From Neobacillus sp. CF12 (GTDB lineage Bacteria; Bacillota; Bacilli; Bacillales; Cytobacillaceae), in contig NZ_JAUCEU010000007.1 in NCBI RefSeq assembly GCF_030348765.1, positions 5,677,501-5,741,500 on the forward strand: a stretch of 64,000 nt of DNA. The letters are read 5' to 3'. The notes under the pieces were generated by a model. It made no database searches and was not told where the DNA came from. It saw nothing but the letters and a program-made list of their open reading frames with translations. Shown here one piece after another: positions 8,785 to 17,335 of the stretch; within the stretch, counting starts at the first letter, position 1; every line of letters begins with the position of its first letter. The translations under genes and the position numbers were made by a program.

Positions 8785-9765
8785 ATGAATATGAATCATC
8801 TTACAATACATGAGATTGAGACCATCAGTCAAATTAGAACTGAAACAGATAAATTGAATCTTGACAATATTTCAAGGACTAATGCCTACTTCTCTTATTT
8901 TAAAAAGAACCCCGATATTATTTGGTCATTCCTTGCTAGTATGGTATCAAGGAATGGAGGATGGAATATGTGTGATTTAGAGGGACATGTCTTTCGAGAA
9001 ATCTTAGAGCCAAGTACAAGAAAAGACCTGTTCCTTACTTTTGAACGAGTCAATTGGTTGATTTTCCACGATGTTTATCCTCAATTACTCGTCTATCAAT
9101 ATTCGACGAAAATCAAGCGTCCAATGTTTCATCTCCTTCCATACTTTAAATGTTCGGGATTTATTCAAAGGGAATGGGAGAGGTACTGGAAGGAAGGAAA
9201 TCGAGAGCGTTTGACAACCTCGTTAATCATCAATGAGCAAAACGTTATTCATGCACCCGTTATTGGGCATCCCGTTTACAGGAAGCGGGTTTTCCGTTCG
9301 TGGATATTTAATGTTCAAGATTGGCTCCATTTCAGTTCTGTCCTTTTTCCTACATGTGGGGGAGAATTATATGGTGCAAGTGTAAATGGCTTTAAGTCAC
9401 TTGCTAAACGAATTAATCTTGGAAAAAGATTAGCAAGAATCTTGACCCATCCACGGTTATTCCCATTATTTTTCGAGTTTGCGGATAGAACTCCGCATAC
9501 TGGATCGCGATTTGATTATGAACAGTATTTTAAAACAAGGACAAATCGTAAAACACCGATATTAAGAGCCACCTTTCCTATTATAGAACATAAACATTAT
9601 CAATATGAGGATTGGAGCAAGGAGAGAGTGATTTCCCCTGCATGGCTTCATTTCCCTGCAAGACATCACCATACGATTCATTTAACAGATTGGTACTTTG
9701 AAAAATCCAATCAGTTGGATTTAATGCTGGCGTTACATAAAGCGTCACATATAAAGAAAATATAA
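8785..9765 (+). CDS. yppC: YppC family protein (DUF2515)
   Basis: A 326-residue protein rich in aromatic residues, with tracts such as YFSYFKKNPDIIWSFLASM and NGGWNMCDLEGHVF. It corresponds to YppC/DUF2515 of bacilli by length and by position divergent from recU. Function is unknown, and no signal peptide or clear membrane span is seen. The start is uncertain: TTG 8782, ATG 8785 and ATG 8791 lie close together and the ribosome site (GAAAG) is weak. A strong bidirectional hairpin follows. Confidence 0.8.
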   Translation: MNMNHLTIHEIETISQIRTETDKLNLDNISRTNAYFSYFKKNPDIIWSFLASMVSRNGGWNMCDLEGHVFREILEPSTRKDLFLTFERVNWLIFHDVYPQLLVYQYSTKIKRPMFHLLPYFKCSGFIQREWERYWKEGNRERLTTSLIINEQNVIHAPVIGHPVYRKRVFRSWIFNVQDWLHFSSVLFPTCGGELYGASVNGFKSLAKRINLGKRLARILTHPRLFPLFFEFADRTPHTGSRFDYEQYFKTRTNRKTPILRATFPIIEHKHYQYEDWSKERVISPAWLHFPARHHHTIHLTDWYFEKSNQLDLMLALHKASHIKKI

Positions 9766-9793
9766 GAAGCAAGGCATGCGCCTTGCTTCTTAT
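9763..9793. terminator. Bidirectional terminator between yppC and sspM
   Basis: A 13-bp perfect stem (TAAGAAGCAAGGC against GCCTTGCTTCTTA) with loop ATGC and T-rich flanks on both sides. It overlaps the end of yppC. Confidence 0.9.
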
Positions 9794-9802
9794 TGCTGTT
9801 CA

Positions 9803-9907
9803 TTATTCAGCCGGACGGTTAGGTCCTTCAAGCTTTTTATCTCCATAGCCAACTTTATTTTCTGCTTGAGTTGCACCGGATTTTTTGTTTTGTTTCTTTT
9901 TTGACAT
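9803..9907 (-). CDS. sspM: Small acid-soluble spore protein M
   Basis: A 34-residue basic protein beginning MSKKKQNKKSGATQAE and ending DKKLEGPNRPAE. The GPNRP ending and lysine-rich start match SspM, a minor spore-core protein of B. subtilis encoded in the same neighbourhood. GGAGGTGTT precedes the ATG by 6 bases. Upstream, GCATG and CAAGCTA spaced 17 bases apart are a weak match to a sigma-G promoter; forespore expression is expected from the family rather than shown here. Confidence 0.85.
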   Translation of the reverse strand: MSKKKQNKKSGATQAENKVGYGDKKLEGPNRPAE

Positions 9908-10102
9908 TATCAACACCTCCATTTTTAGCTTGTTCGATTTTTTATTTTTCATGCGAAAATAAGGGTAGTGTCGAATAGAAAGGGAATAAGTGCCAAATTG
10001 CACTTTCTTTGACGAATAGCTTCTAGTTTTGTCAAAGGGGAAGGAAGCCTAAAAAAGAAAGAGAATAGTACATTATATAAAAGCGAGGAGGTTCTTAATT
10101 TG

Positions 10103-10360
10103 ATGAATTCGTCATTGCCAGAAAAGGAAAAGCTGCTTTCTATGCTGACAGAGATATATGATCAATTAGAAGAATTGGAGATTGTTTTAGAAGCATCTTT
10201 CTCCGACCTTCGCATGCAAATGAATAATGAGGAGCAACAAAAATTAACAGCACCCGTCCAAAGACTCTCTAAGCTTGAAAAAGAATTAGATAGAATAAAC
10301 CCAGCAACAGAAAATAGCAATTCAGTAACAAGAGCACTAAAACTTGAAATGGGCTTTTAA
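10103..10360 (+). CDS. Small helical protein, probably YppD
   Basis: An 85-residue acidic, strongly helical protein; coiled-coil-like heptads run through EIYDQLEELEIVLEASF. Position between yppC/sspM and yppE suggests YppD, but I do not recognise the sequence with confidence. GAGGAGG at 10085-10091 is 8 bases from TTG 10100 and 11 from ATG 10103, so either could be the start. Its terminator follows directly. Confidence 0.65.
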   Translation: MNSSLPEKEKLLSMLTEIYDQLEELEIVLEASFSDLRMQMNNEEQQKLTAPVQRLSKLEKELDRINPATENSNSVTRALKLEMGF

Positions 10361-10390
10361 AAACCGATAAAATAAAAATAGAAAAAATGG

Positions 10391-10424
10391 AGTAGCTTTA
10401 TTTTAAAAGCTGCTTTTTATTTTG
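10391..10424 (+). terminator. Terminator after yppD-like gene
   Basis: Hairpin AGTAGCTTT / AAAGCTGCT followed by TTTTTATTTT, about 30 bases after the stop and just before the folded repeat. Confidence 0.75.
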
Positions 10425-10730
10425 TAGTCTGTGTTAATGCTAAATAGTGATTTTGGTACTCTGATGATTTTCGCGGAAGGCACGAAGACTCCTCGAAAAT
10501 GCTATCGCATTTTCTTCGTGCGTGGGCGAATTCGAGGATTTAATTCAATGTCCTGCGGGAGGGCGGGGCAGGGGGGACCCCGCAGGTGCTTAAGCGCCGA
10601 GGAGGCTCCCCGAACCGCCCGCGGAAAGCGAAGTGCCTCGTGACAGGCAGAGACCGCCTGTCACTTCGGTGCTTATTCAAAGAAGCTTTCCTTAGTGGAG
10701 CGAAATCAACAGACCAGTTAACACAGACTA
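10425..10730. repeat. GC-rich folded repeat element, copy 1
   Basis: About 306 bases, much richer in GC than the surroundings, bounded by inverted repeats TAGTCTGTGTTAA and TTAACACAGACTA (13 bp perfect). Inside lie hairpin GAAAATGC-TATC-GCATTTTC, palindrome GGTGCTTAAGCGCC, a GACAGGC/GCCTGTC stem and a closing GATTTTCGC/GCGAAATC stem. The core is closely similar to 19717-19955. Short open frames inside have no ribosome site and differ between copies. It ends 6 bases before the likely ribosome site of yppE. There is no transposase, so it could be a non-autonomous mobile element or a structured RNA/DNA element of bacilli. Confidence 0.85.
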
Positions 10731-10752
10731 AACTAGAAAGGAAAAACTGGCG

Positions 10753-11109
10753 ATGTCTGAGGAAATTCTCCAATTAACAAAAAAGCTGCTACATTATAAC
10801 CAGTCATTTCTTGAATACTTTGAGGAAGCTCGGGAGAAAGGGACCACACATGACTTTCATGCGGTAATATTACCTTTTGCAAATGAGGTAAAGAGTACTT
10901 CGCAAGAATGGAGTACATTGATGAAGAACTGGCTTAAAAATAGTCCACAAAAGCATCTTCATCTAAAACAAATCGATACCACTTTAGATCATATAGAACA
11001 ACTATCCATACAGGCATTTTTTCCGAAAACAAGCAAATCAAGATTTTTAAATGCAAATCGGACAGTCGAATTTTTCCTATTAGAGATAATAAGGGAATTA
11101 GAAAATTAA
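10753..11109 (+). CDS. yppE: YppE family protein (DUF1798)
   Basis: A 118-residue all-helical cytosolic protein (starts MSEEILQLTKKLLHYNQ, ends REIIRELEN-like helix). It matches YppE/DUF1798, for which a helical-bundle structure is known but no function. AAAGGA lies about 10 bases upstream, immediately beyond the end of repeat copy 1, so the repeat forms most of the yppE 5' region. Confidence 0.8.
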   Translation: MSEEILQLTKKLLHYNQSFLEYFEEAREKGTTHDFHAVILPFANEVKSTSQEWSTLMKNWLKNSPQKHLHLKQIDTTLDHIEQLSIQAFFPKTSKSRFLNANRTVEFFLLEIIRELEN

Positions 11110-11111
11110 AA

Positions 11112-11138
11112 TAGAGATGCAGTTTGCATCTCTTTGTA
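11112..11138 (+). terminator. Terminator after yppE
   Basis: Hairpin AGAGATGCA-GTT-TGCATCTCT followed by TTG, 3 bases after the stop. The T-run is short. Confidence 0.65.
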
Positions 11139-11165
11139 AAGGGCTTGTCTCGTTGTTTTTTTATT

Positions 11166-11375
11166 TCATGAATTTTCGATGAGGGAGTCTTCCTTATAAT
11201 CGTCAGGAATTACAGCGCCTTGCGCTTCGAGCTCACGAACAAGAAGACGATATTCTTTAATGTTAATCTCGTTGTGAATATAAGCTTTCTTAGCAAAATC
11301 CATTAATGCATTTACATCATCAGTACTATAGTCCCGACTTTGATTAAATTTGCTTTTAAGTGAGCGAATGTCCAT
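11166..11375 (-). CDS. yppF: YppF-like small protein
   Basis: A 69-residue helical, charged protein starting MDIRSLKSKFNQSRDY. AAGGAGGAGTTACAT precedes ATG 11375, an excellent ribosome site that favours this start over the upstream ATG 11393. Size and place between yppE and yppG match YppF, whose function is unknown. It is transcribed opposite to its neighbours. Confidence 0.75.
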   Translation of the reverse strand: MDIRSLKSKFNQSRDYSTDDVNALMDFAKKAYIHNEINIKEYRLLVRELEAQGAVIPDDYKEDSLIENS

Positions 11376-11560
11376 ATGTAACTCCTCCTTCATCTTTTTC
11401 TTATCGTAACATGAAAAAAAAGGATTCCTAGTTTTTAAAATATTTAAACTTTAGACAAAATTCCCTGCATTTTGACATGACATCTATATGAAAAATATGC
11501 ACCCTTCCCATCCGTGAAACATAGTTTGTAGTAATGAAAACGCGGAGGAGATGTTTGCCC

Positions 11561-12136
11561 ATGTACGGTAGAAATAGATCAAATTATTATTTAAATCATG
11601 GATACTTGGGGCAAATGAATTACAGGGAACCAGGTTATTATCAATCACATTATCAACCTGTCCCACGTAATCAGCCATATCATTACCAAGAAGAACAAAG
11701 CATGGAATGGTATCCATATCAACAACACAACCCTTACTTTCAACAGTCCTTTCAACAACCATATCAACCACCATATCATCCATATGAATCGACCTTTCAG
11801 CCTAGTGGAAATCTTTTGCAAATGCCTAATCCAACGGGGTATTATCCTCCTAAGGATGCACAATTCCTATTTCAAAACCCACTGCAGCCCAAGGAAGAAA
11901 TGACACCAAATCCATATATGCAGCAAATGAACGGCTACAGTGTGATGAATCCTTATCCAAAATCAAGTGGAATGCTGAAACAACCTGGGGGAATTCAATC
12001 TCTTATGAATTCATTTAAATCCCAGGATGGGACAGTAGACGTTAATAAAATGGTCAATACAGCGGGGCAAATGGTAAATGCAGTAACACAGGTGTCCTCG
12101 TTGGTCAAAGGGCTAGGTGGAATATTTAAAGCTTAA
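11561..12136 (+). CDS. yppG: YppG-like tyrosine/proline/glutamine-rich protein
   Basis: A 191-residue low-complexity protein. Residues 5-90 are rich in Tyr, Gln, Pro and His (many YHYQ and QPYQPPYHPY-like tracts), typical of spore-coat or surface proteins. A more ordered C-terminal part (about 145-190) contains QSLMNSFKSQDGTVDVNKMVNTAGQ and ends VKGLGGIFKA. GGAGGAG at 11544-11550 is 10 bases from ATG 11561; earlier in-frame ATGs lack a site. By position it is YppG. A coat role is inferred from composition only. Confidence 0.75.
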   Translation: MYGRNRSNYYLNHGYLGQMNYREPGYYQSHYQPVPRNQPYHYQEEQSMEWYPYQQHNPYFQQSFQQPYQPPYHPYESTFQPSGNLLQMPNPTGYYPPKDAQFLFQNPLQPKEEMTPNPYMQQMNGYSVMNPYPKSSGMLKQPGGIQSLMNSFKSQDGTVDVNKMVNTAGQMVNAVTQVSSLVKGLGGIFKA

Positions 12137-12137
12137 A

Positions 12138-12173
12138 AAAGTAGAAAGACGGCCGGAAAGCCGTCTTTCTTAT
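12138..12173 (+). terminator. Terminator after yppG
   Basis: Stem AGAAAGACGGC / GCCGTCTTTCT with a 6-base loop, right after the stop. Confidence 0.85.
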
Positions 12174-12214
12174 TGGAGATTTGTCGAAAAATATTTGAGG
12201 TTACTTTTTGAGCC

Positions 12215-12697
12215 TTAATCCTCAATATTTATCGTTGTTCCTCTAACTAATGGAATGGTAATGGTAAGTAGGCCATCGCGGTAAGAGGCTTTAACCATTT
12301 TTTCATTAATCATAACAGGTAATGAAATAGTTCGGGACAACCTTTGCTGTGAAACTCTTTTTTGAAATATATGATTATTACTATCTTCTTTTGTTTCACT
12401 TTCATTATTTTCAATTGAGATCGTTAATTGATTTGGTAAGATATTTAGACGTATTTGCTCCTTTTTTATCCCAGGCAACTCTGCGGCAATAATGTAATTA
12501 TCCTCATTTTCCCGAACTTGAACAGGAAAAGCTCCACTTGGAAATGGATTACTGAAAAATTCGTCAATGGATTGAAGAAACCCCTTAACTGGTTTCTCAT
12601 GAATTAAGTCATTCATGGTTCTAAAAATATCACGAAACTGCTCTGGTTTCATTTTTTTATTATTATTTTGGTCACTTGGAGGCACGGATGACATCAT
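12215..12697 (-). CDS. Hsp20/alpha-crystallin family small heat-shock protein
   Basis: A 160-residue small heat-shock protein. A variable N-terminus (about 1-60) leads to the alpha-crystallin domain: VQVRENEDNYIIAAELPG, then FQKRVSQQRLSRTISLP and the terminal ASYRDGLLTITIPL. These proteins hold unfolded clients without ATP; some bacillar members (CotP, CotM types) are coat-associated. GAGGGA precedes the ATG pair at 12697/12694; a GTG at 12709 is also open. No CIRCE-type operator is seen nearby. Confidence 0.88.
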   Translation of the reverse strand: MMSSVPPSDQNNNKKMKPEQFRDIFRTMNDLIHEKPVKGFLQSIDEFFSNPFPSGAFPVQVRENEDNYIIAAELPGIKKEQIRLNILPNQLTISIENNESETKEDSNNHIFQKRVSQQRLSRTISLPVMINEKMVKASYRDGLLTITIPLVRGTTINIED

Positions 12698-12778
12698 GCT
12701 TTCCCTCACTTTCCAAATTTTCTCACCATATCATATGCACTAGGCTATTGTTTGTGCTCGACATTCATTCGAGATAGA

Positions 12779-12812
12779 AAAAACCGCAGCTACCAACCGC
12801 TGCGGTTTTTCC
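12779..12812 (-). terminator. Terminator of the Crp/Fnr gene
   Basis: Stem AAAACCGCAG / CTGCGGTTTT-type hairpin with T-runs on both sides, next to the stop of the minus-strand regulator. A strong, near-symmetric terminator. Confidence 0.8.
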
Positions 12813-12813
12813 A

Positions 12814-13512
12814 TTATATTAAATTAATTTCTGAAAGAAGGACATCTATATCTAGGAGCATATTTCCATGGTCATCTACTTCAATTAGTTCATCCTTTTT
12901 CATTTTTGTCAGCGTTCTGCTAATGGTTTCACGAGTCGTTCCAATCATACTGGCCAAATCACGGTTGGTAAACTCAGACTTAAGAAGAATCGTCCCATCC
13001 TCTAATTCCTTTCCATGCTTTTGCCCAAGGCGAATGAGGAGTTTGATTATTTGCTCATATGTATTGTTAAGGATTTGTTCTTCTAAACGATTCTGTAAAT
13101 CAACAATCTTTTCTCCGAGCACTTTAAATACTTTAATGCTAAGTTCGGGATACTCAATGAGAACACTTTCAAATTTTGAAATAGGTACTGCAATAAGCGT
13201 TGAAGGTTCAAGGACTTCGGCGTAAGCAGGGTAACTGCCTTTTCTAAAGAAACCTACGTGAGGAAACATTTCACCCTTTTTCATGATGGCAACAATTTGC
13301 TCTTTTCCATGAATATCACTTTTGTATACCTTGATTTTTCCGTCATAAATAAAATAAACATTTTCTAACGGGTCTCCTTGAAGAAAAACATGACTTTGCT
13401 TTTTCCATTCTCTTGCAATGGAAATATTGGCAATTTTTGTTAGTTCGTAATCATCTAATTCCCTAAAAAGCATGAACTCAGAAAGCACCTTCTTAATATC
13501 CTCAATTCTCAT
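12814..13512 (-). CDS. Crp/Fnr family transcriptional regulator, copy 1
   Basis: A 232-residue regulator with a cNMP-binding-like beta-barrel (about 15-125), a dimerisation helix and a Crp-type winged helix-turn-helix (NRDLASMIGTTRETISRTL, about 175-195). It contains no cysteine, so it cannot hold an Fnr-type iron-sulphur cluster. The recognition helix RETISR keeps the Arg-Glu of Crp and the Ser-Arg of Fnr, so its target is uncertain. GGAGGTTAGC precedes ATG 13512. It is clearly paralogous to the regulator at 25269-25961 (shared KIKIYK-like barrel, LGEKIVDLQ-R-E helix). Confidence 0.88.
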   Translation of the reverse strand: MRIEDIKKVLSEFMLFRELDDYELTKIANISIAREWKKQSHVFLQGDPLENVYFIYDGKIKVYKSDIHGKEQIVAIMKKGEMFPHVGFFRKGSYPAYAEVLEPSTLIAVPISKFESVLIEYPELSIKVFKVLGEKIVDLQNRLEEQILNNTYEQIIKLLIRLGQKHGKELEDGTILLKSEFTNRDLASMIGTTRETISRTLTKMKKDELIEVDDHGNMLLDIDVLLSEINLI

Positions 13513-13589
13513 GCTAACCTCCACAGACGAAATAAAATATCTTATACTATTGTAACAGACAAACAAATAATATTTAATATTCTTTTTTT

Positions 13590-13605
13590 GCGAACGTTTA
13601 TTCGC
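13590..13605. promoter_or_regulatory. LexA-like palindrome within the mrfA promoter
   Basis: GCGAACGTTTATTCGC resembles the Gram-positive LexA (DinR) box CGAAC-N4-GTTCG with one mismatch in the right half-site. It fills the spacer between a T-rich -35 area and the -10 TATAAT at 13606-13611, 26 bases before the mrfA start. Position makes it a credible operator; binding is inferred. Confidence 0.5.
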
Positions 13606-13611
13606 TATAAT
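13606..13611 (+). promoter_or_regulatory. -10 box of mrfAB promoter
   Basis: A perfect TATAAT about 20 bases before the mrfA ATG. The -35 area (TTTTTT/TTTTTG) is weak, which fits a promoter limited by regulation. Confidence 0.55.
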
Positions 13612-13631
13612 AAAAGTAATGAGGTGATATC

Positions 13632-15908
13632 ATGAAACTAAAAAAAAACCTACAAGAAATTCTAGCTGATTTAAAAATCAATGACAATTTCAAAGAAAAT
13701 ATAGTAACTTGGAAGACATTAGAAGCAAAAGAAGCGCAAACGGTGTCTCTTCCAGATAATCTTCATACGGCATTAAGAGATTCACTGAAAAGTAAAGGAA
13801 TAGAGAGGCTATATACGCACCAAAAAACAGCCTATGAGAATATCATTGCGTGTAAAAGTGTTGTAGCTGTTACACCTACTGCTTCAGGAAAAACACTGTG
13901 TTATAATCTTCCGGTTTTACAAAGTATCTTATCCAACCCGAACGCTAGGGCACTTTATATGTTTCCGACAAAAGCCCTTGCACAGGACCAGAAAAGTGAA
14001 ATCAATGAGATTATTCAGGCTGCAGGTATTGATATCAATAGTTATACCTATGACGGTGACACACCTGCAAATATACGTCAGAAAGTCCGTAAAGCTGGAC
14101 ATGTTGTCATAACAAATCCTGATATGCTTCACTCAGCCATCCTTCCTCATCACACGAAATGGGTTTCACTCTTTGAAAATCTTAAATTCGTTGTCATTGA
14201 TGAACTTCATACGTATCGAGGTGTTTTTGGAAGTCATGTTGCCAATGTCATTCGCAGGCTAAAACGAATCTGCACCTACTATGGCAGCAATCCGGTTTTT
14301 ATCTGTACATCTGCAACAATTGCGAATCCACTCGAACTAGCACAAAAGTTAACGGAAGAAAAAATGGTCCTGATAGATAATAATGGTGCTCCAAGTGGTA
14401 TGAAACATTTTCTTTTTTATAATCCGCCAATTGTTAATAAGCCATTAAACATTAGAAGAAGTGCAACGCTTGAAGTACGGAAAATTGCAGGTGAATTGTT
14501 AAAAAATAAAATTCAAACGATTGTCTTTGCTAGAAGCAGAGTTCGGGTTGAAATTATTTTAACGTATCTACAGGAATTGGTGAAAAATCAATTAGGACCT
14601 AAATCGATTATGGGTTACCGAGGTGGTTATTTACCAACAGAAAGAAGAAAAATTGAAAAAGGGCTGCGATCTGGAGATATCTATGGTGTTGTCAGTACAA
14701 ATGCGTTGGAGTTAGGAGTCGATATTGGTCAGTTGCAGGTTTGCATTATGACGGGATATCCAGGAACCATTTCTAGTGCCTGGCAACAGGCAGGGAGAGC
14801 GGGAAGAAGACATGGGGAAGCACTTGTCATTATGGTTGCAAGTTCAAGTCCACTTGATCAATATATAATCCAAAACCCAGAGTATTTTTTTAATAAAAGC
14901 CCCGAGACGGCAAGGATTAATCCTGATAACTTGATTATATTAATTGATCATATGAAGTGTGCTGCATTTGAACTTCCTTTTAAAGTTGGTGAGCAGTTTG
15001 GGGAAGTTGGAACAGAGGATTTACTTGAATATCTGACAGAGGAACGCATCCTTTATCAGAACGGTGATAAATGGTTTTGGATGAATGATTCATTTCCAGC
15101 CCATAATATTAGTTTGCGTTCTGCTTCACAGGAAAATGTTATCATTGTTGACCAATCAGATATCGCTAATGCGAGGGTGATTGGGGAAATGGATCGGTTC
15201 TCAGCCATGACGCTTCTGCATGATGAAGCAATCTATCTTCATCAAGGAACACAGTTTCAAGTGGAGAAACTTGATTGGGAGGAAAAGAAGGCATTTGTAC
15301 GGGAAGTTGATGTTGATTATTTTACAGACGCTAACCTCGCTGTACAACTAAAGGTGTTGGAAGAGGACAAGCTTAATAGATTTGAATCCGCCGAAGTTGG
15401 CTATGGAGATGTCAGCGTTAGAGCAATGGCAACCATTTTTAAGAAAATCAAATTCGAGACCCATGAAAATATTGGTTCAGGACCGATACATCTTCCAGAA
15501 GAAGAACTTCACACGAGTGCTGCATGGATTTCATTAAATAAATCGTTTGCCGAAATGGGGCATGAGAGATTAGAGCAGGGTCTTGTTGGCACAGCACATG
15601 CATTAAATAATATTGCTCCATTATTTGTAATGGCAGATCCACAAGATATTCATGTAATACCACAGGTGAAGGCAGATCATAATGAAAAGCCAACTATATT
15701 CTTTTATGATCGTTATCCTGGCGGTATTGGATTAAGTGAAAAAATTTACTCAGGTATGAATGTAGTATTTTCAGAAACGAAAAAGATGATTGATCACTGT
15801 CAATGTCAAACCGGGTGCCCATCCTGTATCGGGACAGATACTGTCAGTGAGTCCGCAAAAAATGATACATTAAATATAATAGACGCATTTTTACATTCTT
15901 CCGATTAA
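13632..15908 (+). CDS. mrfA: Superfamily 2 DNA helicase MrfA (YprA)
   Basis: A 758-residue helicase. Visible motifs are Walker A TPTASGKTLCYNLP, motif II IDELH, motif III TSATIANP and motif VI QQAGRAGRR. A long C-terminal region (DUF1998 type) ends in a cysteine cluster C723-x-C725-x3-C729-x2-C732 that probably binds zinc. In B. subtilis MrfA with MrfB repairs mitomycin C adducts independently of UvrABC. GAGGTGATATC precedes the ATG. mrfB follows after 16 bases, so they form an operon. A LexA-like palindrome lies in the promoter. Confidence 0.93.
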   Translation: MKLKKNLQEILADLKINDNFKENIVTWKTLEAKEAQTVSLPDNLHTALRDSLKSKGIERLYTHQKTAYENIIACKSVVAVTPTASGKTLCYNLPVLQSILSNPNARALYMFPTKALAQDQKSEINEIIQAAGIDINSYTYDGDTPANIRQKVRKAGHVVITNPDMLHSAILPHHTKWVSLFENLKFVVIDELHTYRGVFGSHVANVIRRLKRICTYYGSNPVFICTSATIANPLELAQKLTEEKMVLIDNNGAPSGMKHFLFYNPPIVNKPLNIRRSATLEVRKIAGELLKNKIQTIVFARSRVRVEIILTYLQELVKNQLGPKSIMGYRGGYLPTERRKIEKGLRSGDIYGVVSTNALELGVDIGQLQVCIMTGYPGTISSAWQQAGRAGRRHGEALVIMVASSSPLDQYIIQNPEYFFNKSPETARINPDNLIILIDHMKCAAFELPFKVGEQFGEVGTEDLLEYLTEERILYQNGDKWFWMNDSFPAHNISLRSASQENVIIVDQSDIANARVIGEMDRFSAMTLLHDEAIYLHQGTQFQVEKLDWEEKKAFVREVDVDYFTDANLAVQLKVLEEDKLNRFESAEVGYGDVSVRAMATIFKKIKFETHENIGSGPIHLPEEELHTSAAWISLNKSFAEMGHERLEQGLVGTAHALNNIAPLFVMADPQDIHVIPQVKADHNEKPTIFFYDRYPGGIGLSEKIYSGMNVVFSETKKMIDHCQCQTGCPSCIGTDTVSESAKNDTLNIIDAFLHSSD

Positions 15909-15924
15909 ATGAGGTTGTTCAGAA

Positions 15925-17181
15925 ATGTCATTGAAAAATAAATTGAATCGGTTAAAACCACATTTAACTGGGGGGGCAAAGGGAGTTAACCACCATAATG
16001 CTTCTCCTGAGACAACAAGAATTGAGATACCTTTTCTATCTAAATGGGAAAGTGATAATGTGACCCCCTATTTTTTGGATAAGGATTACTGCCTGATTCG
16101 TGAAGTAAAATATCCATTGTCACAAAAACATGGTCATTATTTTTTTCATGATTTCCTTACAGCCGTTGAAATCTGGAATAAGCAGCCAATTAGTCATCCA
16201 TTATCAGCAGAAGGGCACCGTGCGGAAGAATTATTCTTTTTTGATACAGAAACGACAGGACTTGGCGGTGGAGTAGGGAATACGATTTTTTTACTTGGAT
16301 ACGCCAGTGTAATCGGTGAAAATCTTGTTTTAAGGCAGCATATTCTCCCGCATCCAGGGGCTGAAGTTCCTTTATATCAAAGCTTTCTAGAGCAGGTAAA
16401 CTATAAAACATTAGTCACTTATAATGGAAAATCCTTTGATTGGCCGCAAGTAAAAACCAGGCATACCCTTGTAAGGGATCATGTTCCAAAGTTGCCTGCT
16501 TTTGGACATTTTGATTTGTTTCATGCAGCAAGGAGACTATGGAAACATAAATTGGACCGGCTGAAATTGGCGGTGGTCGAAAAAGATGTCTTAGGTATCG
16601 AACGTGAAGATGATATACCAGGTTATTTAGCTCCAATGATTTATTTTGATTTCATTGAAAGTAAACAGCCGGATGGAATGCTTGGAATCATTAAACACAA
16701 TGAAATTGATATATTATCTCTTGTCACATTATATACCCATCTGACCTTTCAACTTTGTGGGATGGATGACAGCCGAACAAGAAAAGAATCATTTGAAGTC
16801 GGAAGGTGGTACGCTTCATTAGGGGAAAAGGATGAGGCTGCAAAGGTATTGACGAAACTTATAGATGGCAGTGATTTTACTTCTCTACAAGCAAAGCTGG
16901 CATTAGCCTATCAATCTAAAAAAGAGCAAAACTGGGATATTAGTTTATCCTTATTTTTAGAGGTAGCTGACGCTAGAAATCCACGACTGAGTATTGAGGC
17001 ATGTATAGAAGTTGCAAAAATATATGAGCATAAGATAAAAGATTACAAGCTTGCTTTAGATTATTGCCTAATTGCTTTGGAGATTGTGGGGGACACAAAG
17101 GCTCCAATCCAAAAACCTCGGCAGCAGCTAGAAAACAGACTGAACCGTTTAGAGAGGAAATACGCTAATTTTCCCAGTTAA
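15925..17181 (+). CDS. mrfB: MrfB (YprB) exonuclease with TPR-like C-terminus
   Basis: A 418-residue protein with an RNase H-like DEDD exonuclease domain. FFDTETTGLGGG (D107, E109) is motif I; LVTYNGKSFDWPQ carries motif II; HNEIDILSLVTLY gives the last acidic residue. The C-terminal about 130 residues are TPR-like helices (GRWYASLGEKDEAAKVL). It is the nuclease partner of MrfA in mitomycin C adduct repair. GAGGTTGTTCAGAA precedes the ATG. Confidence 0.92.
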   Translation: MSLKNKLNRLKPHLTGGAKGVNHHNASPETTRIEIPFLSKWESDNVTPYFLDKDYCLIREVKYPLSQKHGHYFFHDFLTAVEIWNKQPISHPLSAEGHRAEELFFFDTETTGLGGGVGNTIFLLGYASVIGENLVLRQHILPHPGAEVPLYQSFLEQVNYKTLVTYNGKSFDWPQVKTRHTLVRDHVPKLPAFGHFDLFHAARRLWKHKLDRLKLAVVEKDVLGIEREDDIPGYLAPMIYFDFIESKQPDGMLGIIKHNEIDILSLVTLYTHLTFQLCGMDDSRTRKESFEVGRWYASLGEKDEAAKVLTKLIDGSDFTSLQAKLALAYQSKKEQNWDISLSLFLEVADARNPRLSIEACIEVAKIYEHKIKDYKLALDYCLIALEIVGDTKAPIQKPRQQLENRLNRLERKYANFPS

Positions 17182-17335
17182 CTCTGTTTTCTTCGATCAT
17201 CGATTATTTGTAACAAAAATTTCACAATTATTTACCCGGAAAATGATAATCTCATATTGTTTCTTATGGTTGAACGTTGTAAAATATTAAACTGTGAGTA
17301 AAAAACGACTATAAAACAATAATGGGGTAGATACT

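Noticed and set aside
10431..10918. Short open frames in repeat copy 1 on both strands
   Set aside because: GC-rich folded DNA without ribosome sites; frames are not shared with copy 2.
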